The position numbers and the translations under genes are program-made. Below are positions 25,957 to 33,754 of a stretch of 64,000 bases of DNA, piece after piece. Position 1 is the stretch's first letter, and every line of letters begins with the position of its first letter. The DNA is from Bradyrhizobium sp. Y36 (GTDB lineage Bacteria; Pseudomonadota; Alphaproteobacteria; Rhizobiales; Xanthobacteraceae): NCBI RefSeq assembly GCF_002531575.1, contig NZ_NWTI01000010.1, positions 124,001 to 188,000 on the forward strand, written 5' to 3'. The notes under the pieces were generated by a model. That model saw only the letters and a list, made by a program, of their open reading frames with translations, was not told the DNA's origin and searched no databases.

Positions 25957-26534
25957 GGCTTCACCCCGTCGACGTCGTACTGCTCGCCGTCCTCGGGATC
26001 CACGCGCGGCGGCAGCGTCGCCATGTGCGCTTTGATCGTGGACAGACGAACGGGCGCGAAGCCGAGCACGTCGATGCCGATATCGCAGGACTGCTGGTTG
26101 CCGCGCAGCTTGCCGTGATGATGCCCGTAGAGCTGGAGCGTCGTCGGCTTGCGCGACCCCATCCACGACAACATCGGGTAGTGCGACACGACCAATTTTG
26201 TCGTCTCGACGTTGGCGTAGAGGATGTCCCGCTTGTCGGCCCACGGCAACTCCTGAGTCTGCGGGCCATCGTGATTGCCGATCACCAGCGTCTTGCGACC
26301 CGGCAATGAATCGAAAAGCTTGCGCAGCGCCTCAGGGTCGCCGGCCCGGTGCGCGAAGTCGCCAGCGATGATCAAATCGTCGTCCCGACGCACCATGGCG
26401 CGAATGTTGGCAGCCATAGCTTCGTTCATCTGGCGGCCGCTGGAAAAGGGTCTGCCAGCGAGCTTAATGATGCCGTCTGGCTTATCCGGCGACGCGTGGA
26501 AGAAATGGGGATCGGCCATGAACCAGGTCGTCAC
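25953..26534 (-). CDS. Calcineurin-like metallophosphoesterase
   Basis: 193 residues from GTG 26534 (overlapping the upstream stop as GTGA); MADPHFFH lies five residues in. Metal-binding motifs appear in order: DPHFFH, GDFAHR, GNHDG, VSHYPML and GHHHGK. This is the compact phage-type metallophosphoesterase that hydrolyses phosphodiesters; the substrate is unknown. It sits in the middle of the minus-strand unknown-gene operon. Confidence 0.88.
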   Translation of the reverse strand: MTTWFMADPHFFHASPDKPDGIIKLAGRPFSSGRQMNEAMAANIRAMVRRDDDLIIAGDFAHRAGDPEALRKLFDSLPGRKTLVIGNHDGPQTQELPWADKRDILYANVETTKLVVSHYPMLSWMGSRKPTTLQLYGHHHGKLRGNQQSCDIGIDVLGFAPVRLSTIKAHMATLPPRVDPEDGEQYDVDGVKP

Positions 26535-26737
26535 TGCGTTGCTCCCTTCGGCTCGAACCACATCGCCCGGACGGCGGCGACCTCGCACGGGTTGACATGC
26601 ATGTCGGTCTCGCTGTCGTGCCCGGGCTCATGGATCAGCTCGGTGAGCCTGCAGAGCAGCACCTCGCCCGGCTGCATAACGAGGACGTGGCCGGGCGCGA
26701 TCTGGTCGTTGGAATGGAGTCTCACAGCCCTGCCCAT
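26531..26737 (-). CDS. Small hypothetical protein, first gene of the minus-strand run
   Basis: 68 residues. Unrecognised; an internal stretch PGHVLVMQPGEVLLCRLTEL is beta-like and the protein ends with WFEPKGATQ. It is divergent from the 26850 gene across a 112 bp promoter region, and the stop overlaps the phosphoesterase start. Confidence 0.6.
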   Translation of the reverse strand: MGRAVRLHSNDQIAPGHVLVMQPGEVLLCRLTELIHEPGHDSETDMHVNPCEVAAVRAMWFEPKGATQ

Positions 26738-26849
26738 CGCTAAAAGTGCACCGATCCCAGGAACGATGTCTACACCGTCTGTGTGCTAAAGTCTACTTTG
26801 TCGGACAAAAGGCGTCCGGACGAATCCTTCAGCAAGCGAGGTAAGCACC

Positions 26850-27134
26850 ATGGCAGGAGACTCACACACCAACTTCAACGGCGGCGCGTTCAACGCCTGC
26901 GCGGCCTGCGGAGCGCTCTCGCTCGCCGGCGCGTTCGTCGGCGCGCTGCAGGCTGCGGCCGAGCGCAACACCGCGAACCAGTGGGCGCACTACAACCGCG
27001 ATCAGGTCGAGAAGTTCTTGAACTTCTCGGAGCTGCTGCGCGAGCACGCGGTGCGGCGCGCCGAGCGCGCCGAGGCCGAGCTCGACGCGCTCAATCGCCT
27101 GCTCAAGCGGGCCGGCGTGCTGGCTCGCAGGTAG
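26850..27134 (+). CDS. Small Ala-rich protein with hydrophobic segment and coiled coil
   Basis: 94 residues with GAGG upstream of the ATG. A Gly/Ala-rich hydrophobic stretch at about 16-36 could be a membrane helix, and the rest is a charged helix (HAVRRAERAEAELDALNRLL) likely to form a coiled coil. Layout resembles small phage spanin- or holin-associated proteins, but no family is recognised. Its 3' end overlaps the convergent gene by 32 bp. Confidence 0.55.
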   Translation: MAGDSHTNFNGGAFNACAACGALSLAGAFVGALQAAAERNTANQWAHYNRDQVEKFLNFSELLREHAVRRAERAEAELDALNRLLKRAGVLARR

Positions 27135-27609
27135 CGTCGACCGGGGCCGCCTTGCGACGAGCCGGCTCCGGCGACCACTTCACCGGCGCCAGAGACTGCA
27201 CTTTCCTCACGCCAGGAAGCCCGTACAGGCCGCGCACATGTGCCTGAATGGCCGATTTTTCGACGGAAACGATGGCTTCCGCCTCCTTAGCAGAAAGGCC
27301 CGGCAGCCACGACTTCACCGGCCGAGGGAGCCAGCTCGGCACCGCCACGGGGCCGTCGGCGATGAGTGACTCGACGCACCAGTGCCAGATGGCGCGCGCG
27401 ATCTTCGCGTAGTTGTCTTGATCCTCGGCGTCCGCCGCGGCGAGCCTGGCGGCGAGATCCTGGACCTCCGGCAGGTCCTCGACCGGCGGCGCCGCGCCTC
27501 CGCCGAGCAGCGCGCCGACGGCGCGGCCGGGGATCGAGACGGCGGCGCGAACGAGCGCGAAGGCGGCGCGCAGGGCGGCGCCGATCGCGGAAACGATGTT
27601 CTTCAGCAT
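27103..27609 (-). CDS. Hypothetical protein with hydrophobic N-terminus
   Basis: 168 residues from ATG 27609, with GGAGGT upstream. An amphipathic/hydrophobic, Ala-rich N-terminal segment (about 1-38) is followed by an acidic helix (about 50-75) and a C-terminal basic tail. No family recognised. It converges on and overlaps the 26850 gene and diverges from the promoter at 27698. Confidence 0.65.
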   Translation of the reverse strand: MLKNIVSAIGAALRAAFALVRAAVSIPGRAVGALLGGGAAPPVEDLPEVQDLAARLAAADAEDQDNYAKIARAIWHWCVESLIADGPVAVPSWLPRPVKSWLPGLSAKEAEAIVSVEKSAIQAHVRGLYGLPGVRKVQSLAPVKWSPEPARRKAAPVDATCEPARRPA

Positions 27610-27697
27610 GTGACGACCTCCTTTTCCTACCGCCCATCGTTGCACGGTCGGCTGCAAGGCGGAAACGGGCAGGCCCACCGGAAGGATTCACCCCCGC

Positions 27698-27727
27698 TTG
27701 ACAGATGCCAGTCGCCGAACGCATAGT
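27698..27727 (+). promoter_or_regulatory. Sigma-70-type promoter for the plus-strand gene run
   Basis: TTGACA at 27698-27703 is a consensus -35, and CATAGT at 27722-27727 (18 bp spacer) is a fair -10. It faces the run of overlapping genes from 27777 to 31098. It covers the first ATG (27705) of the following reading frame and so argues for a downstream start. Confidence 0.5.
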
Positions 27728-27776
27728 GTCCGCCATACGCACACTTCGTTACCCATTCGTGAGAAGTTGCCGGGAA

Positions 27777-28070
27777 GTGCCGAAGCCCAAGGAAAACACG
27801 CTTCCGCTGCGGATCGAGTTCGTCGGAACGTCCCTCTTCGGCCCCGGCCGAGGCTGGACGGTCGCCCTCGCCCGCGGCTTGAACATGAGCCGCAGCCAGC
27901 TTTTCGAGTATCGCCGCGCTGGCTGCATCAAGAGCGGCCGGGACATCGACGGCGAGATGCTGGCGCTGATCGATCGCGAGAGAGATGCCGCCGCCCAGCG
28001 CGGCGTGGATCTGACGAAACTGCGCAACCGCCTCCTCTCCATGCGCAAGGAGGGCAGCGATGCAGCTTAG
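27777..28070 (+). CDS. Small HTH-like protein
   Basis: GTG 27777 is preferred because the first in-frame ATG (27705) lies inside the promoter; GTG 27759 is another option. About 97 residues. WTVALARGLNMSRSQLFEYR has helix-turn-helix spacing, and the C-terminal half is a charged helix (LIDRERDAAAQRGVDLTKL). It may be a regulator of the run it heads. Its end overlaps the next start by 11 bp. Confidence 0.6.
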   Translation: MPKPKENTLPLRIEFVGTSLFGPGRGWTVALARGLNMSRSQLFEYRRAGCIKSGRDIDGEMLALIDRERDAAAQRGVDLTKLRNRLLSMRKEGSDAA

Positions 28071-28389
28071 CCTTCTCGAATGGAGCGCCCCCGTCGTGGC
28101 GCCGAAGGCCGCTATGCCGTGGACCGAAGCGGACTACGACCGTCTCACCGCGCTCTACGCCGAGACCGGAGGCAATATCCGCGCTATCGCCGCGATGATG
28201 GGCCGGACGCCGACGGCGATCTGGACGAAAGCGAGCTATCTCTGCCTCGCCGTCGAGGGCAACGACGTCAAGCTGCGCCGCTGCCTGGGCGACGGCTGCG
28301 GCAAGAAATTCCTGAGCCCCGACAAGGGCGTCAGGATCTGCAGCCGATGCAAGCAGAACAGAGACCTTCCATGGGGAGTAGTCTACTAA
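28060..28389 (+). CDS. HTH (SANT/GcrA-like) plus zinc-ribbon protein
   Basis: 109 residues. WTEADYDRLTALYAE followed by IAAMMGRTPTAIWTKASYL looks like the helical DNA-binding N-domain seen in GcrA- and SANT-type proteins. The C-terminal half has four cysteines (RRCLGDGCGKKF and ICSRCKQ) suited to zinc. A DNA-binding regulator is likely. It is coupled to both neighbours (11 bp overlap; TAATG). Confidence 0.7.
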   Translation: MQLSLLEWSAPVVAPKAAMPWTEADYDRLTALYAETGGNIRAIAAMMGRTPTAIWTKASYLCLAVEGNDVKLRRCLGDGCGKKFLSPDKGVRICSRCKQNRDLPWGVVY

Positions 28390-28685
28390 TGACCATCAAT
28401 ATCGCCGACCGCCGCCGCACGAAGTCGCCAGTCACCCACCAAGACCGCAAGTTGAAGGTCTCCGGGCGCGAGTACACCGTTCGCCGCTCCGCCTGGGAAG
28501 GCCGCGCGATCGGCGGCTGGATCAGCGTGCGCGACGATAAGGACGAGCCGCTGTTCGTGCGCGGCGGCGACCTGCCGGACGCGATGATCGCGGAGCTGAT
28601 CGCGGCCTGGAGCGACGGCTACAACGTCGGCCGCAGGGAAGCGGCGCGGGCTGCGGCGCGCCGCTACACGGGAGACATCGTATGA
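28389..28685 (+). CDS. Hypothetical protein of the integrated element
   Basis: 98 residues. Basic N-terminus (IADRRRTKS), a beta-rich middle with YTVRRSAWEGRAIGGWISVR, and a C-terminal helix rich in Ala/Arg (GRREAARAAARRYTG). Possibly nucleic-acid binding, but no family recognised. The start shares bases with the upstream stop (TAATG), and the stop overlaps the next ATG. Confidence 0.65.
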   Translation: MTINIADRRRTKSPVTHQDRKLKVSGREYTVRRSAWEGRAIGGWISVRDDKDEPLFVRGGDLPDAMIAELIAAWSDGYNVGRREAARAAARRYTGDIV

Positions 28686-29074
28686 GCCGCCGCTGGCCGA
28701 ATACTCAGCACTGGCAGGACATCTGGAAGGCTCTCGATCGGATCTCTGGCAAGAGCCGTCGCCGCTACGGCGAGTGGCTGTTCGGCCTGCCGCCCAGTGG
28801 GCTGCGCGCCCACATCGATCGCGAAGACATCCCCCACGAAGAGTTGGTCCGCCTCGAGGATCTGATCGCGGCCGAATTCCGCGAGCTGATCGCCGGTCAG
28901 AGGAAGGCGATGGACGACATCCTGAAGGCCTCGCGCGAGTTCAACGGCCAGAGCGCCGGCCGCCGCTTCGACGTCAGGACGGCCGAGATTAAGGACATCA
29001 ACGAGTACGCAGAGGCGTTCGCGAACCAGTGGTGCGAGAAGAACGTGATCGGCTGGAAGAAGGAGGCTGCATAA
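28682..29074 (+). CDS. Hypothetical protein of the integrated element
   Basis: 130 residues, mostly helical and charged; NTQHWQDIWKALDRISGKSR near the start and a long helix at about 58-85. Unrecognised. ATGA overlap with the gene before and TAATG with the gene after. Confidence 0.65.
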   Translation: MSRRWPNTQHWQDIWKALDRISGKSRRRYGEWLFGLPPSGLRAHIDREDIPHEELVRLEDLIAAEFRELIAGQRKAMDDILKASREFNGQSAGRRFDVRTAEIKDINEYAEAFANQWCEKNVIGWKKEAA

Positions 29075-29469
29075 TGGTCGGCGGATTTCCCATCAACAAG
29101 CGCGCGCCCAAGCCGGTGCAGCAGACGCCGACGGTTGCTCCCGATGACGTCGAGTTCGACGAAGAGGGACGCCGCCGGATCACCGCACCGCTCACGCCGG
29201 CCGCGACGCGTCCACCGCCGACGACCTCCGCGAGGCCGCTGCTGCCGATGCCCGGCGCCCCCCGGCCCGGTGCTCTGCCGCCGATGCCGCCGCGGCCGGT
29301 GGCGCCGACCGTTAGGCGCGAAGGCCCGCCGCCGCCGAAGGCCGCGACGCCGGCGACCGCGGTCAAGCGCCCACCTCCGCCGACGCCGTACGTGCGCAAG
29401 CCGGCGCAGTACCTCGACCCAGAAACGATTCCGTTCGACAAGCCTCGGACCTACGGGGGTCGCCGGTGA
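29074..29469 (+). CDS. Proline-rich low-complexity protein
   Basis: 131 residues from ATG 29074, with AGGAGG 8 bp upstream. About a third is proline, in runs such as RPPPTTS and KRPPPPTPY, so it is disordered. The ends are more ordered (VGGFPINKRAP; YLDPETIPFDKPRTYGGRR). It may be a linker or scaffold. Overlaps the next gene by 4 bp. Confidence 0.6.
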   Translation: MVGGFPINKRAPKPVQQTPTVAPDDVEFDEEGRRRITAPLTPAATRPPPTTSARPLLPMPGAPRPGALPPMPPRPVAPTVRREGPPPPKAATPATAVKRPPPPTPYVRKPAQYLDPETIPFDKPRTYGGRR

Positions 29470-30203
29470 CGCAAGCGGAGATGGACTTCGGGGTATTCGC
29501 TACCGCGGCCGCGAACCACGCACGCCGCCGCAACGCGCCGCCGCATCCCGACCGTGATGGCCTGTTCGACGCCGAGGGCGTCGCCACTATCTGCGACCGC
29601 AGGCAGTGCGCTGTCGAGGTGGTGAGCGAGCTGTTCGCCGACATCCAATTCAAGGAAACGAAGGTCCGCGTGATGGCGATCGCGCCGGGTCGCTGGGATG
29701 CCGTCGCGGCGCTGGCGGCCTGCACCAAGGCGCGCGGAGGCCGCTTCTATGAAGTCGACTACGCCACGGCGAAGCCGACAAATCCGAACGGTCTCGACGA
29801 ACTGCGCATCGCCGCCATCGTCGGCGCCGATGGCATCACGCCCTACTTGTCGAAGAAGGGCAGATACTTCGAGGCCGCCTATGGCGTGTGGGCTCCGGTC
29901 GAGCGGCCGCTAGAGACGGAGCAAGGATTCCGCCAAACGTTCCGTGTGTCGGCAGGCAAGCCGACATGGGTATTCCGCAAGCTGTTTGACGGTTTCGCTC
30001 CAGACGGGCGGCGCCACCGCTTCGCCGGAGACCCCATCGTCCGCCGCTCCCTGCGCGCGCTGGAGGACGCCGGCCTCGTTCACATCGAGCTCGGCCCGCG
30101 CGGCGGCATGGCGACGGCGAAGGTCACGTGGCTGCCGCGCGCGTATCTGGCGCCGGAGCGCCTCGCGAAGGAGGACGAAGCAGCCATGGAGATGCTGGCA
30201 TGA
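29466..30203 (+). CDS. Hypothetical protein with winged-helix-like C-terminus
   Basis: 245 residues, the largest unknown product of the plus-strand run. The C-terminal region DPIVRRSLRALEDAGLVHIE followed by a GG turn has the form of a winged helix. The N-terminal half contains VATICDRRQCAVEVVSELF and FYEVDYATAKPTN. A replication or partition role is conceivable because a repeat array follows the operon at 31331, but no initiator family is recognised. Confidence 0.6.
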   Translation: MTQAEMDFGVFATAAANHARRRNAPPHPDRDGLFDAEGVATICDRRQCAVEVVSELFADIQFKETKVRVMAIAPGRWDAVAALAACTKARGGRFYEVDYATAKPTNPNGLDELRIAAIVGADGITPYLSKKGRYFEAAYGVWAPVERPLETEQGFRQTFRVSAGKPTWVFRKLFDGFAPDGRRHRFAGDPIVRRSLRALEDAGLVHIELGPRGGMATAKVTWLPRAYLAPERLAKEDEAAMEMLA

Positions 30204-30850
30204 AAGCCTCGGATTACACGATGGACCCGCGCAACTCGCTCGCGATCCGATTCCTTCAGAGCCGCCCGATCCAGATCGGTACGTCCGGATTCCTGATCTC
30301 CGTCGCGCAGGATCTCGACAATCGCGGCAGCCTCTCGAAGGGGCAGAGAGAGTCCCTGGAGAGCATCGCCAAGAAATCGAACTGGCAGCCGCCAGACCCG
30401 CTGCCACCGGCGGTCGACGACCGCGGTGAGCGCGTGCTGGTCTACCTCACGCCCGGCCATCATCCGGGCAACGAGTTCATGCAGGCGCTCGGCGAGCAGT
30501 ACAAGCCGCTGGGAAAGATCGGCGTGCGCGTCGTGCACGATCCTGTCTTCATGGTCCTGCTGGATCCCGCGCCGCTTCCCATGGACGCGCCGTATCGACT
30601 CTTCACCAGTCTCGGCGCCTACGAACTCACGGGCACCGGATGGGCGCGCGCCGGCTTCAAGCCGCGCCACCCCGAGTCCGCCGATACGCTCAACGACGTC
30701 GTCTCGCCTCTGCTGTCGACGCAGGACAGCGAATTCGTCTTCCGCAACCGCCTGATCGACGGCTCGAAGCGCGGCGGCGGCAGGACGTGGTGGGTGTTCG
30801 GCGAGCGCAAGGCGAATGCCATCCGCGAGGTCGGGTCGAAATGCGCCTGA
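30200..30850 (+). CDS. Hypothetical protein of the integrated element
   Basis: 216 residues from ATG 30200 (ATGA overlap with the previous stop). The N-terminal half includes LSKGQRESLESIAKKSNW; a C-terminal segment ends in a basic RSKRGGG-like and TWWVFGE region. Unrecognised. The stop lies 10 bp inside the next gene. Confidence 0.65.
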   Translation: MKASDYTMDPRNSLAIRFLQSRPIQIGTSGFLISVAQDLDNRGSLSKGQRESLESIAKKSNWQPPDPLPPAVDDRGERVLVYLTPGHHPGNEFMQALGEQYKPLGKIGVRVVHDPVFMVLLDPAPLPMDAPYRLFTSLGAYELTGTGWARAGFKPRHPESADTLNDVVSPLLSTQDSEFVFRNRLIDGSKRGGGRTWWVFGERKANAIREVGSKCA

Positions 30851-31098
30851 CGCCGGCGCCGTTGCACTTGCTCGTCGCCGTCTCGCGTGGCGCGCGGCTG
30901 CGGCATGTCGGCGGCTGGTTTTCCGTGATCAAACCGAATGGGGAGTTCGAGCGCGTCCACGGCCGTGGCGTCAACACGCTGATCAAGAACGGCCTCGTCG
31001 AGGGGATCGACAAGTTCGACTGGCGACTCTCCGACGCCGGCGCGGCCTGGTTGGCTGCAAACGGAATTGCGGCGAAATCGGACAAACCTCGAAATTAA
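30841..31098 (+). CDS. Small winged-helix-like protein
   Basis: 85 residues from ATG 30841. LHLLVAVSRGARL, GVNTLIKNGLVEGID and WRLSDAGAAWLAANG give the helix-helix-wing order of a small winged helix, so it is probably DNA-binding. It is the last gene of the run, 170 bp before the hairpin and repeat array, making these plausible targets (inference). Confidence 0.6.
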   Translation: MRLTPAPLHLLVAVSRGARLRHVGGWFSVIKPNGEFERVHGRGVNTLIKNGLVEGIDKFDWRLSDAGAAWLAANGIAAKSDKPRN

Positions 31099-31269
31099 AG
31101 GCGGCGCCGCCCAGGTAGTAACGGGGGGCGTCAAGGAATCGGACATCAGCGGTGATGGCGTCACCTGTGACGCTCAACGGGATCGTACCGTGCAGTGACG
31201 GCAGGATACCGTGCGATAATGTGAAGCTAACTGACCTTAACGGCACCACGTCCGGACCCGAGCGCCGAT

Positions 31270-31314
31270 GTGAGAATGCAGGGGGCTAAGCGGGTTCCCC
31301 CCCCGCGTTCTCAC
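31270..31314. repeat. Large imperfect hairpin next to the repeat array
   Basis: A left arm starting GTGAGAATGCAGGGGG (31270-31285) pairs with a right arm ending CCCCCGCGTTCTCAC (31299-31314), with one mismatch and one G-T pair over 16 positions and a 13-base loop containing a C-run. It is stable enough to be a terminator for the upstream run, or part of an origin. Confidence 0.6.
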
Positions 31315-31330
31315 CTCGACAGAGCCGGCG

Positions 31331-31450
31331 CCTGCAGAAAACGCATTACGGCTGCAGAAAAAGCATTATTTCGGGGGCCTTCGGTAGAAAATGCATTACA
31401 CCGGCAGAAAAAACCTAATTCAGCCGACCCCCGGCAGAAAAAGCCTCACT
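31331..31450 (+). repeat. Helically phased direct-repeat array (iteron-like)
   Basis: Five 20 bp units with core GCAGAAAA and, in most copies, GCATTA after it start at 31331, 31351, 31381, 31401 and 31431. Units come in pairs separated by 10 bp spacers, so all cores lie on the same helix face (20-30-20-30 bp steps). The short A-tracts in phase also predict bent DNA. The layout fits an iteron origin or a multi-site operator. The spacing is not a multiple of three, so it is not a protein repeat. Confidence 0.65.
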
Positions 31451-31480
31451 CCGCCTGGCGTCCAATGATGGCAGCTTGAA

Positions 31481-31860
31481 CTAGCGGCCGGCGCCGTCGA
31501 GCAGTCGCTGGATCTCCCGGTCGAGGTCGACCTTGGGAGCCTTTCGCGCGACCGAGAACCCCTCCGGGAGCATGGCCTTCAGGACGTGGACGAGAGCGCC
31601 GAGAGGTGCATTTTGAGCGCCGCCGCGATGCATGGCGGGATCATCCACCGACAGATCAGCAGCAGCAGCTCGGTCACCGCCGCGCCTTCTTGGCGGGCCT
31701 CTTGGCCTTGCGCCGGCGCGGCTTCGGCCTGGATGGCACCTCGGCCGGCGGGTCGGGGAAGTGAACGAAGCTGATCGGCTGCTTCAGCCCGGCTTCGCTT
31801 TCGTGAACGGTGGTCGTCGGCGGTTCTAGATCGTCGGACTTGCCTTTCGCCTGATCGGGA
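31481..31860 (-). other. Cluster of tiny overlapping reading frames, possibly remnants
   Basis: On the minus strand one frame ends at 31674 with a coding-looking Lys/Arg-rich tail (RRRKAKRPAKKARR) but lacks a start codon. A GTG at 31677 overlaps its stop and opens a 32-residue hydrophobic peptide ending at 31579. A third frame (ATG 31633 or 31573) ends at 31481 with DREIQRLLDGAGR. The overlaps resemble the element's style, yet none is recognised. Confidence 0.25.
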
Positions 31861-31898
31861 GCGACGCTAGTGGGACGAAGGACCCTTGGGAAGCAAAC

Positions 31899-32159
31899 AT
31901 GAGAGCATCAAGTCACCCCTGTGATCGCTTGTTGTCAGATGCAGTTGCTGCTTTCGAGCGTATCGCGAGCGGTCAGCCTGCAAATTGCGCAAAGGAGGTC
32001 ACTGACGCCCTGATCAAATACGACCTAATTCGGCCAGCCGTTCAGGTGGTTGGGCGAGACTCATTAGGGCTCGTTCTCCGTCATGGGCATTCGTTGCTCC
32101 CTGATGTCGAAAAGCAGTGGAAATTCTTGCGAGGCGATGGCGCGGAACGAAGCCTTTAA
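31899..32159 (+). CDS. Small hypothetical protein
   Basis: 86 residues. Unrecognised. Base composition is lower in GC than the neighbours, which suggests recent arrival. No clear ribosome site. Confidence 0.35.
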   Translation: MRASSHPCDRLLSDAVAAFERIASGQPANCAKEVTDALIKYDLIRPAVQVVGRDSLGLVLRHGHSLLPDVEKQWKFLRGDGAERSL

Positions 32160-32509
32160 GCACCTTCCATTGCACGACAGCCGGCTGGACTATCTGTACT
32201 GGAACAAGGAGTTAGATGCGTAGGTCGCGGTGCCGACGTTGTGATGCACCTCATAAGAGTGTCAAAACACACATAAGTGCGTCGCGCTTTGCCGCCTGAT
32301 CTTGTCAAAACATCGCCATCGGACCGAACGACATCAAGCGAACGAGTTCTCCGACGTTATCGTCCGGCCCTTCGTGGTTAAATCTTGGTGTACATCGACG
32401 GGCCCATCGACTGGGGCGTTGGATTCTTAAAGGTGTCGAGTGTCTTGACCTCTGGAAGACGATCCTGGGCAATCGGCCGACTAGGCCACAATTGTGTTAG
32501 AGGGCGAGA
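32160..32509. other. Gene-free stretch before the GIY-YIG gene
   Basis: 350 bp with lower GC and no supported gene. A GTGT-CAAAA-CACAC inverted repeat lies near 32258. It is likely the promoter region of the downstream gene plus decayed sequence. Confidence 0.3.
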
Positions 32510-33343
32510 ATGAGCGCCTCTGAGCCGCCGCCCTCCTCCCTTCGGCTATCGGACATTTGGTCGATAGCCGGTCCATCGGACTACAAGCTCCATTTTGCGC
32601 GCTGGAACGGACACAGCCAGCCTTTAGAAGTGTGGGCGCGCGACAGGGGAGAATGGCAAGGTTGGCAGGAGTACCGCCCAGCGCGCGACGAGTTCAATCG
32701 TCCGAAGATCTTTTCTCTCATCCAATTTTATCACGAACCGGACGCTTGGCTCTTCGGTGGCGTGTTCTGTGTGTCGGAACGATTGTCAGATCGGTATGTG
32801 GTGATGCTGAGCGAGGAAGGCGGCGGCTTCATCGGTCGTCTTAAACTCCGTTCTTCGTACCGAGAGCGCGCGACGCGGGTGAATTTCGAAAACCATTACT
32901 CCAGCTTGGAGGTCCTGGAGCTTCTTCGGGAGCCCTATACGGGTCGAAGCTTTCCAGGCTTTGAGAATATCGACCTTGCGTTCGAGGAGCTTGAGACGCT
33001 TGTCCGGACAGGCCGCCCCGATTGGAAAGCAGCTCTAAGTAGCGTCAAAGGCATCTATCTGATCTCCGATACCAATACCGGAAAGCGGTATGTGGGCTCA
33101 GCTTATGGATCGGAAGGGGTATGGGCCCGCTGGTGCAGCTACGCTTCCACGGGTCACGGGGGCAACGTCGAACTCACCGCTCTGGTTCGCGACCCTACGC
33201 TCGAATACTGCCGAAACAATTTCCGGTTTGCCTTACTCGAATATCGCGCGAGCCCGACTCCTGATGAGACCGTCCTTGAGCGAGAGGCCTTCTGGAAGCG
33301 GATCCTGCTGACGCGCGGTGAGTACGGTCTTAACCGCAACTGA
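32510..33343 (+). CDS. GIY-YIG domain protein with a novel N-terminal domain
   Basis: 277 residues. The C-terminal third (about 180-275) is a GIY-YIG nuclease-like fold: KGIYLISDTNTGKRYVGSAY supplies the GIY and YVG strands, then an Arg-bearing helix (WARWCSYAS), a GHGGNVEL loop, and a Glu (ETVLEREAFW) where the catalytic Glu is expected. The first ~175 residues form an unrecognised domain rich in aromatic residues (YKLHFARWNG; GEWQGWQEYRP). Stand-alone proteins of this layout are common in defence islands, and this one sits between an integrated element and a Qat operon. Confidence 0.75.
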   Translation: MSASEPPPSSLRLSDIWSIAGPSDYKLHFARWNGHSQPLEVWARDRGEWQGWQEYRPARDEFNRPKIFSLIQFYHEPDAWLFGGVFCVSERLSDRYVVMLSEEGGGFIGRLKLRSSYRERATRVNFENHYSSLEVLELLREPYTGRSFPGFENIDLAFEELETLVRTGRPDWKAALSSVKGIYLISDTNTGKRYVGSAYGSEGVWARWCSYASTGHGGNVELTALVRDPTLEYCRNNFRFALLEYRASPTPDETVLEREAFWKRILLTRGEYGLNRN

Positions 33344-33589
33344 AGTCGGTCACCCCGCACGTCGAACGTGGCGCCGCAAGTGATGCAGCTCGGGGGGCTT
33401 GCGCAAAGCGCTGGCGGAGAGAGTGGAACTCTCTTCGCGACATCGCCATACGCGCGAAAATCGCCGAAAAACAAGGATTCTCGAAAAGCCCGGCCGGACT
33501 CTGTGACCACCGCTGTGTACCACCCGTTCGGCGATTCGGACCGTCAATCTCGGCCGATTTCGAGGCGTTTTAAGGTTCGGCCGACCGAG

Positions 33590-33751
33590 ATCGATGCGAC
33601 GGTCGCATCGTCGAAAGCACTCCTGCACGGCAGAGGTCTCGATCTTGACGCGATCGCGGCCGAGGTCAGCTACAGCGGGGGCACGCCACCGATTTTATTG
33701 AGGGAGCGTCCGGGTAAAGGCGTCAGGGACCTGCGCTCCGACTGGCGATAG
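33590..33751 (+). pseudogene. C-terminal fragment of an AraC/GlxA-family regulator
   Basis: The last ~50 codons of a frame open from 33368 read LDLDAIAAEVSYSGGTPPIL followed by GKGVRDLR. This corresponds to the second helix-turn-helix of AraC-type regulators (usual form: LxLDxIAxxVGYxDxxTLRxLLRRRxGxGVRxLR). Nothing upstream resembles the rest of the family, so it is a leftover fragment. Confidence 0.45.
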
Positions 33752-33754
33752 CGG

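Noticed and set aside
31331..31450. CRISPR array
   Set aside because: Units are 20 bp, partly adjacent or 10 bp apart, without 30 bp unique spacers, and no cas genes are near.
21212..31500. Intact prophage
   Set aside because: No capsid, portal, terminase, tail or lysis gene was recognised.
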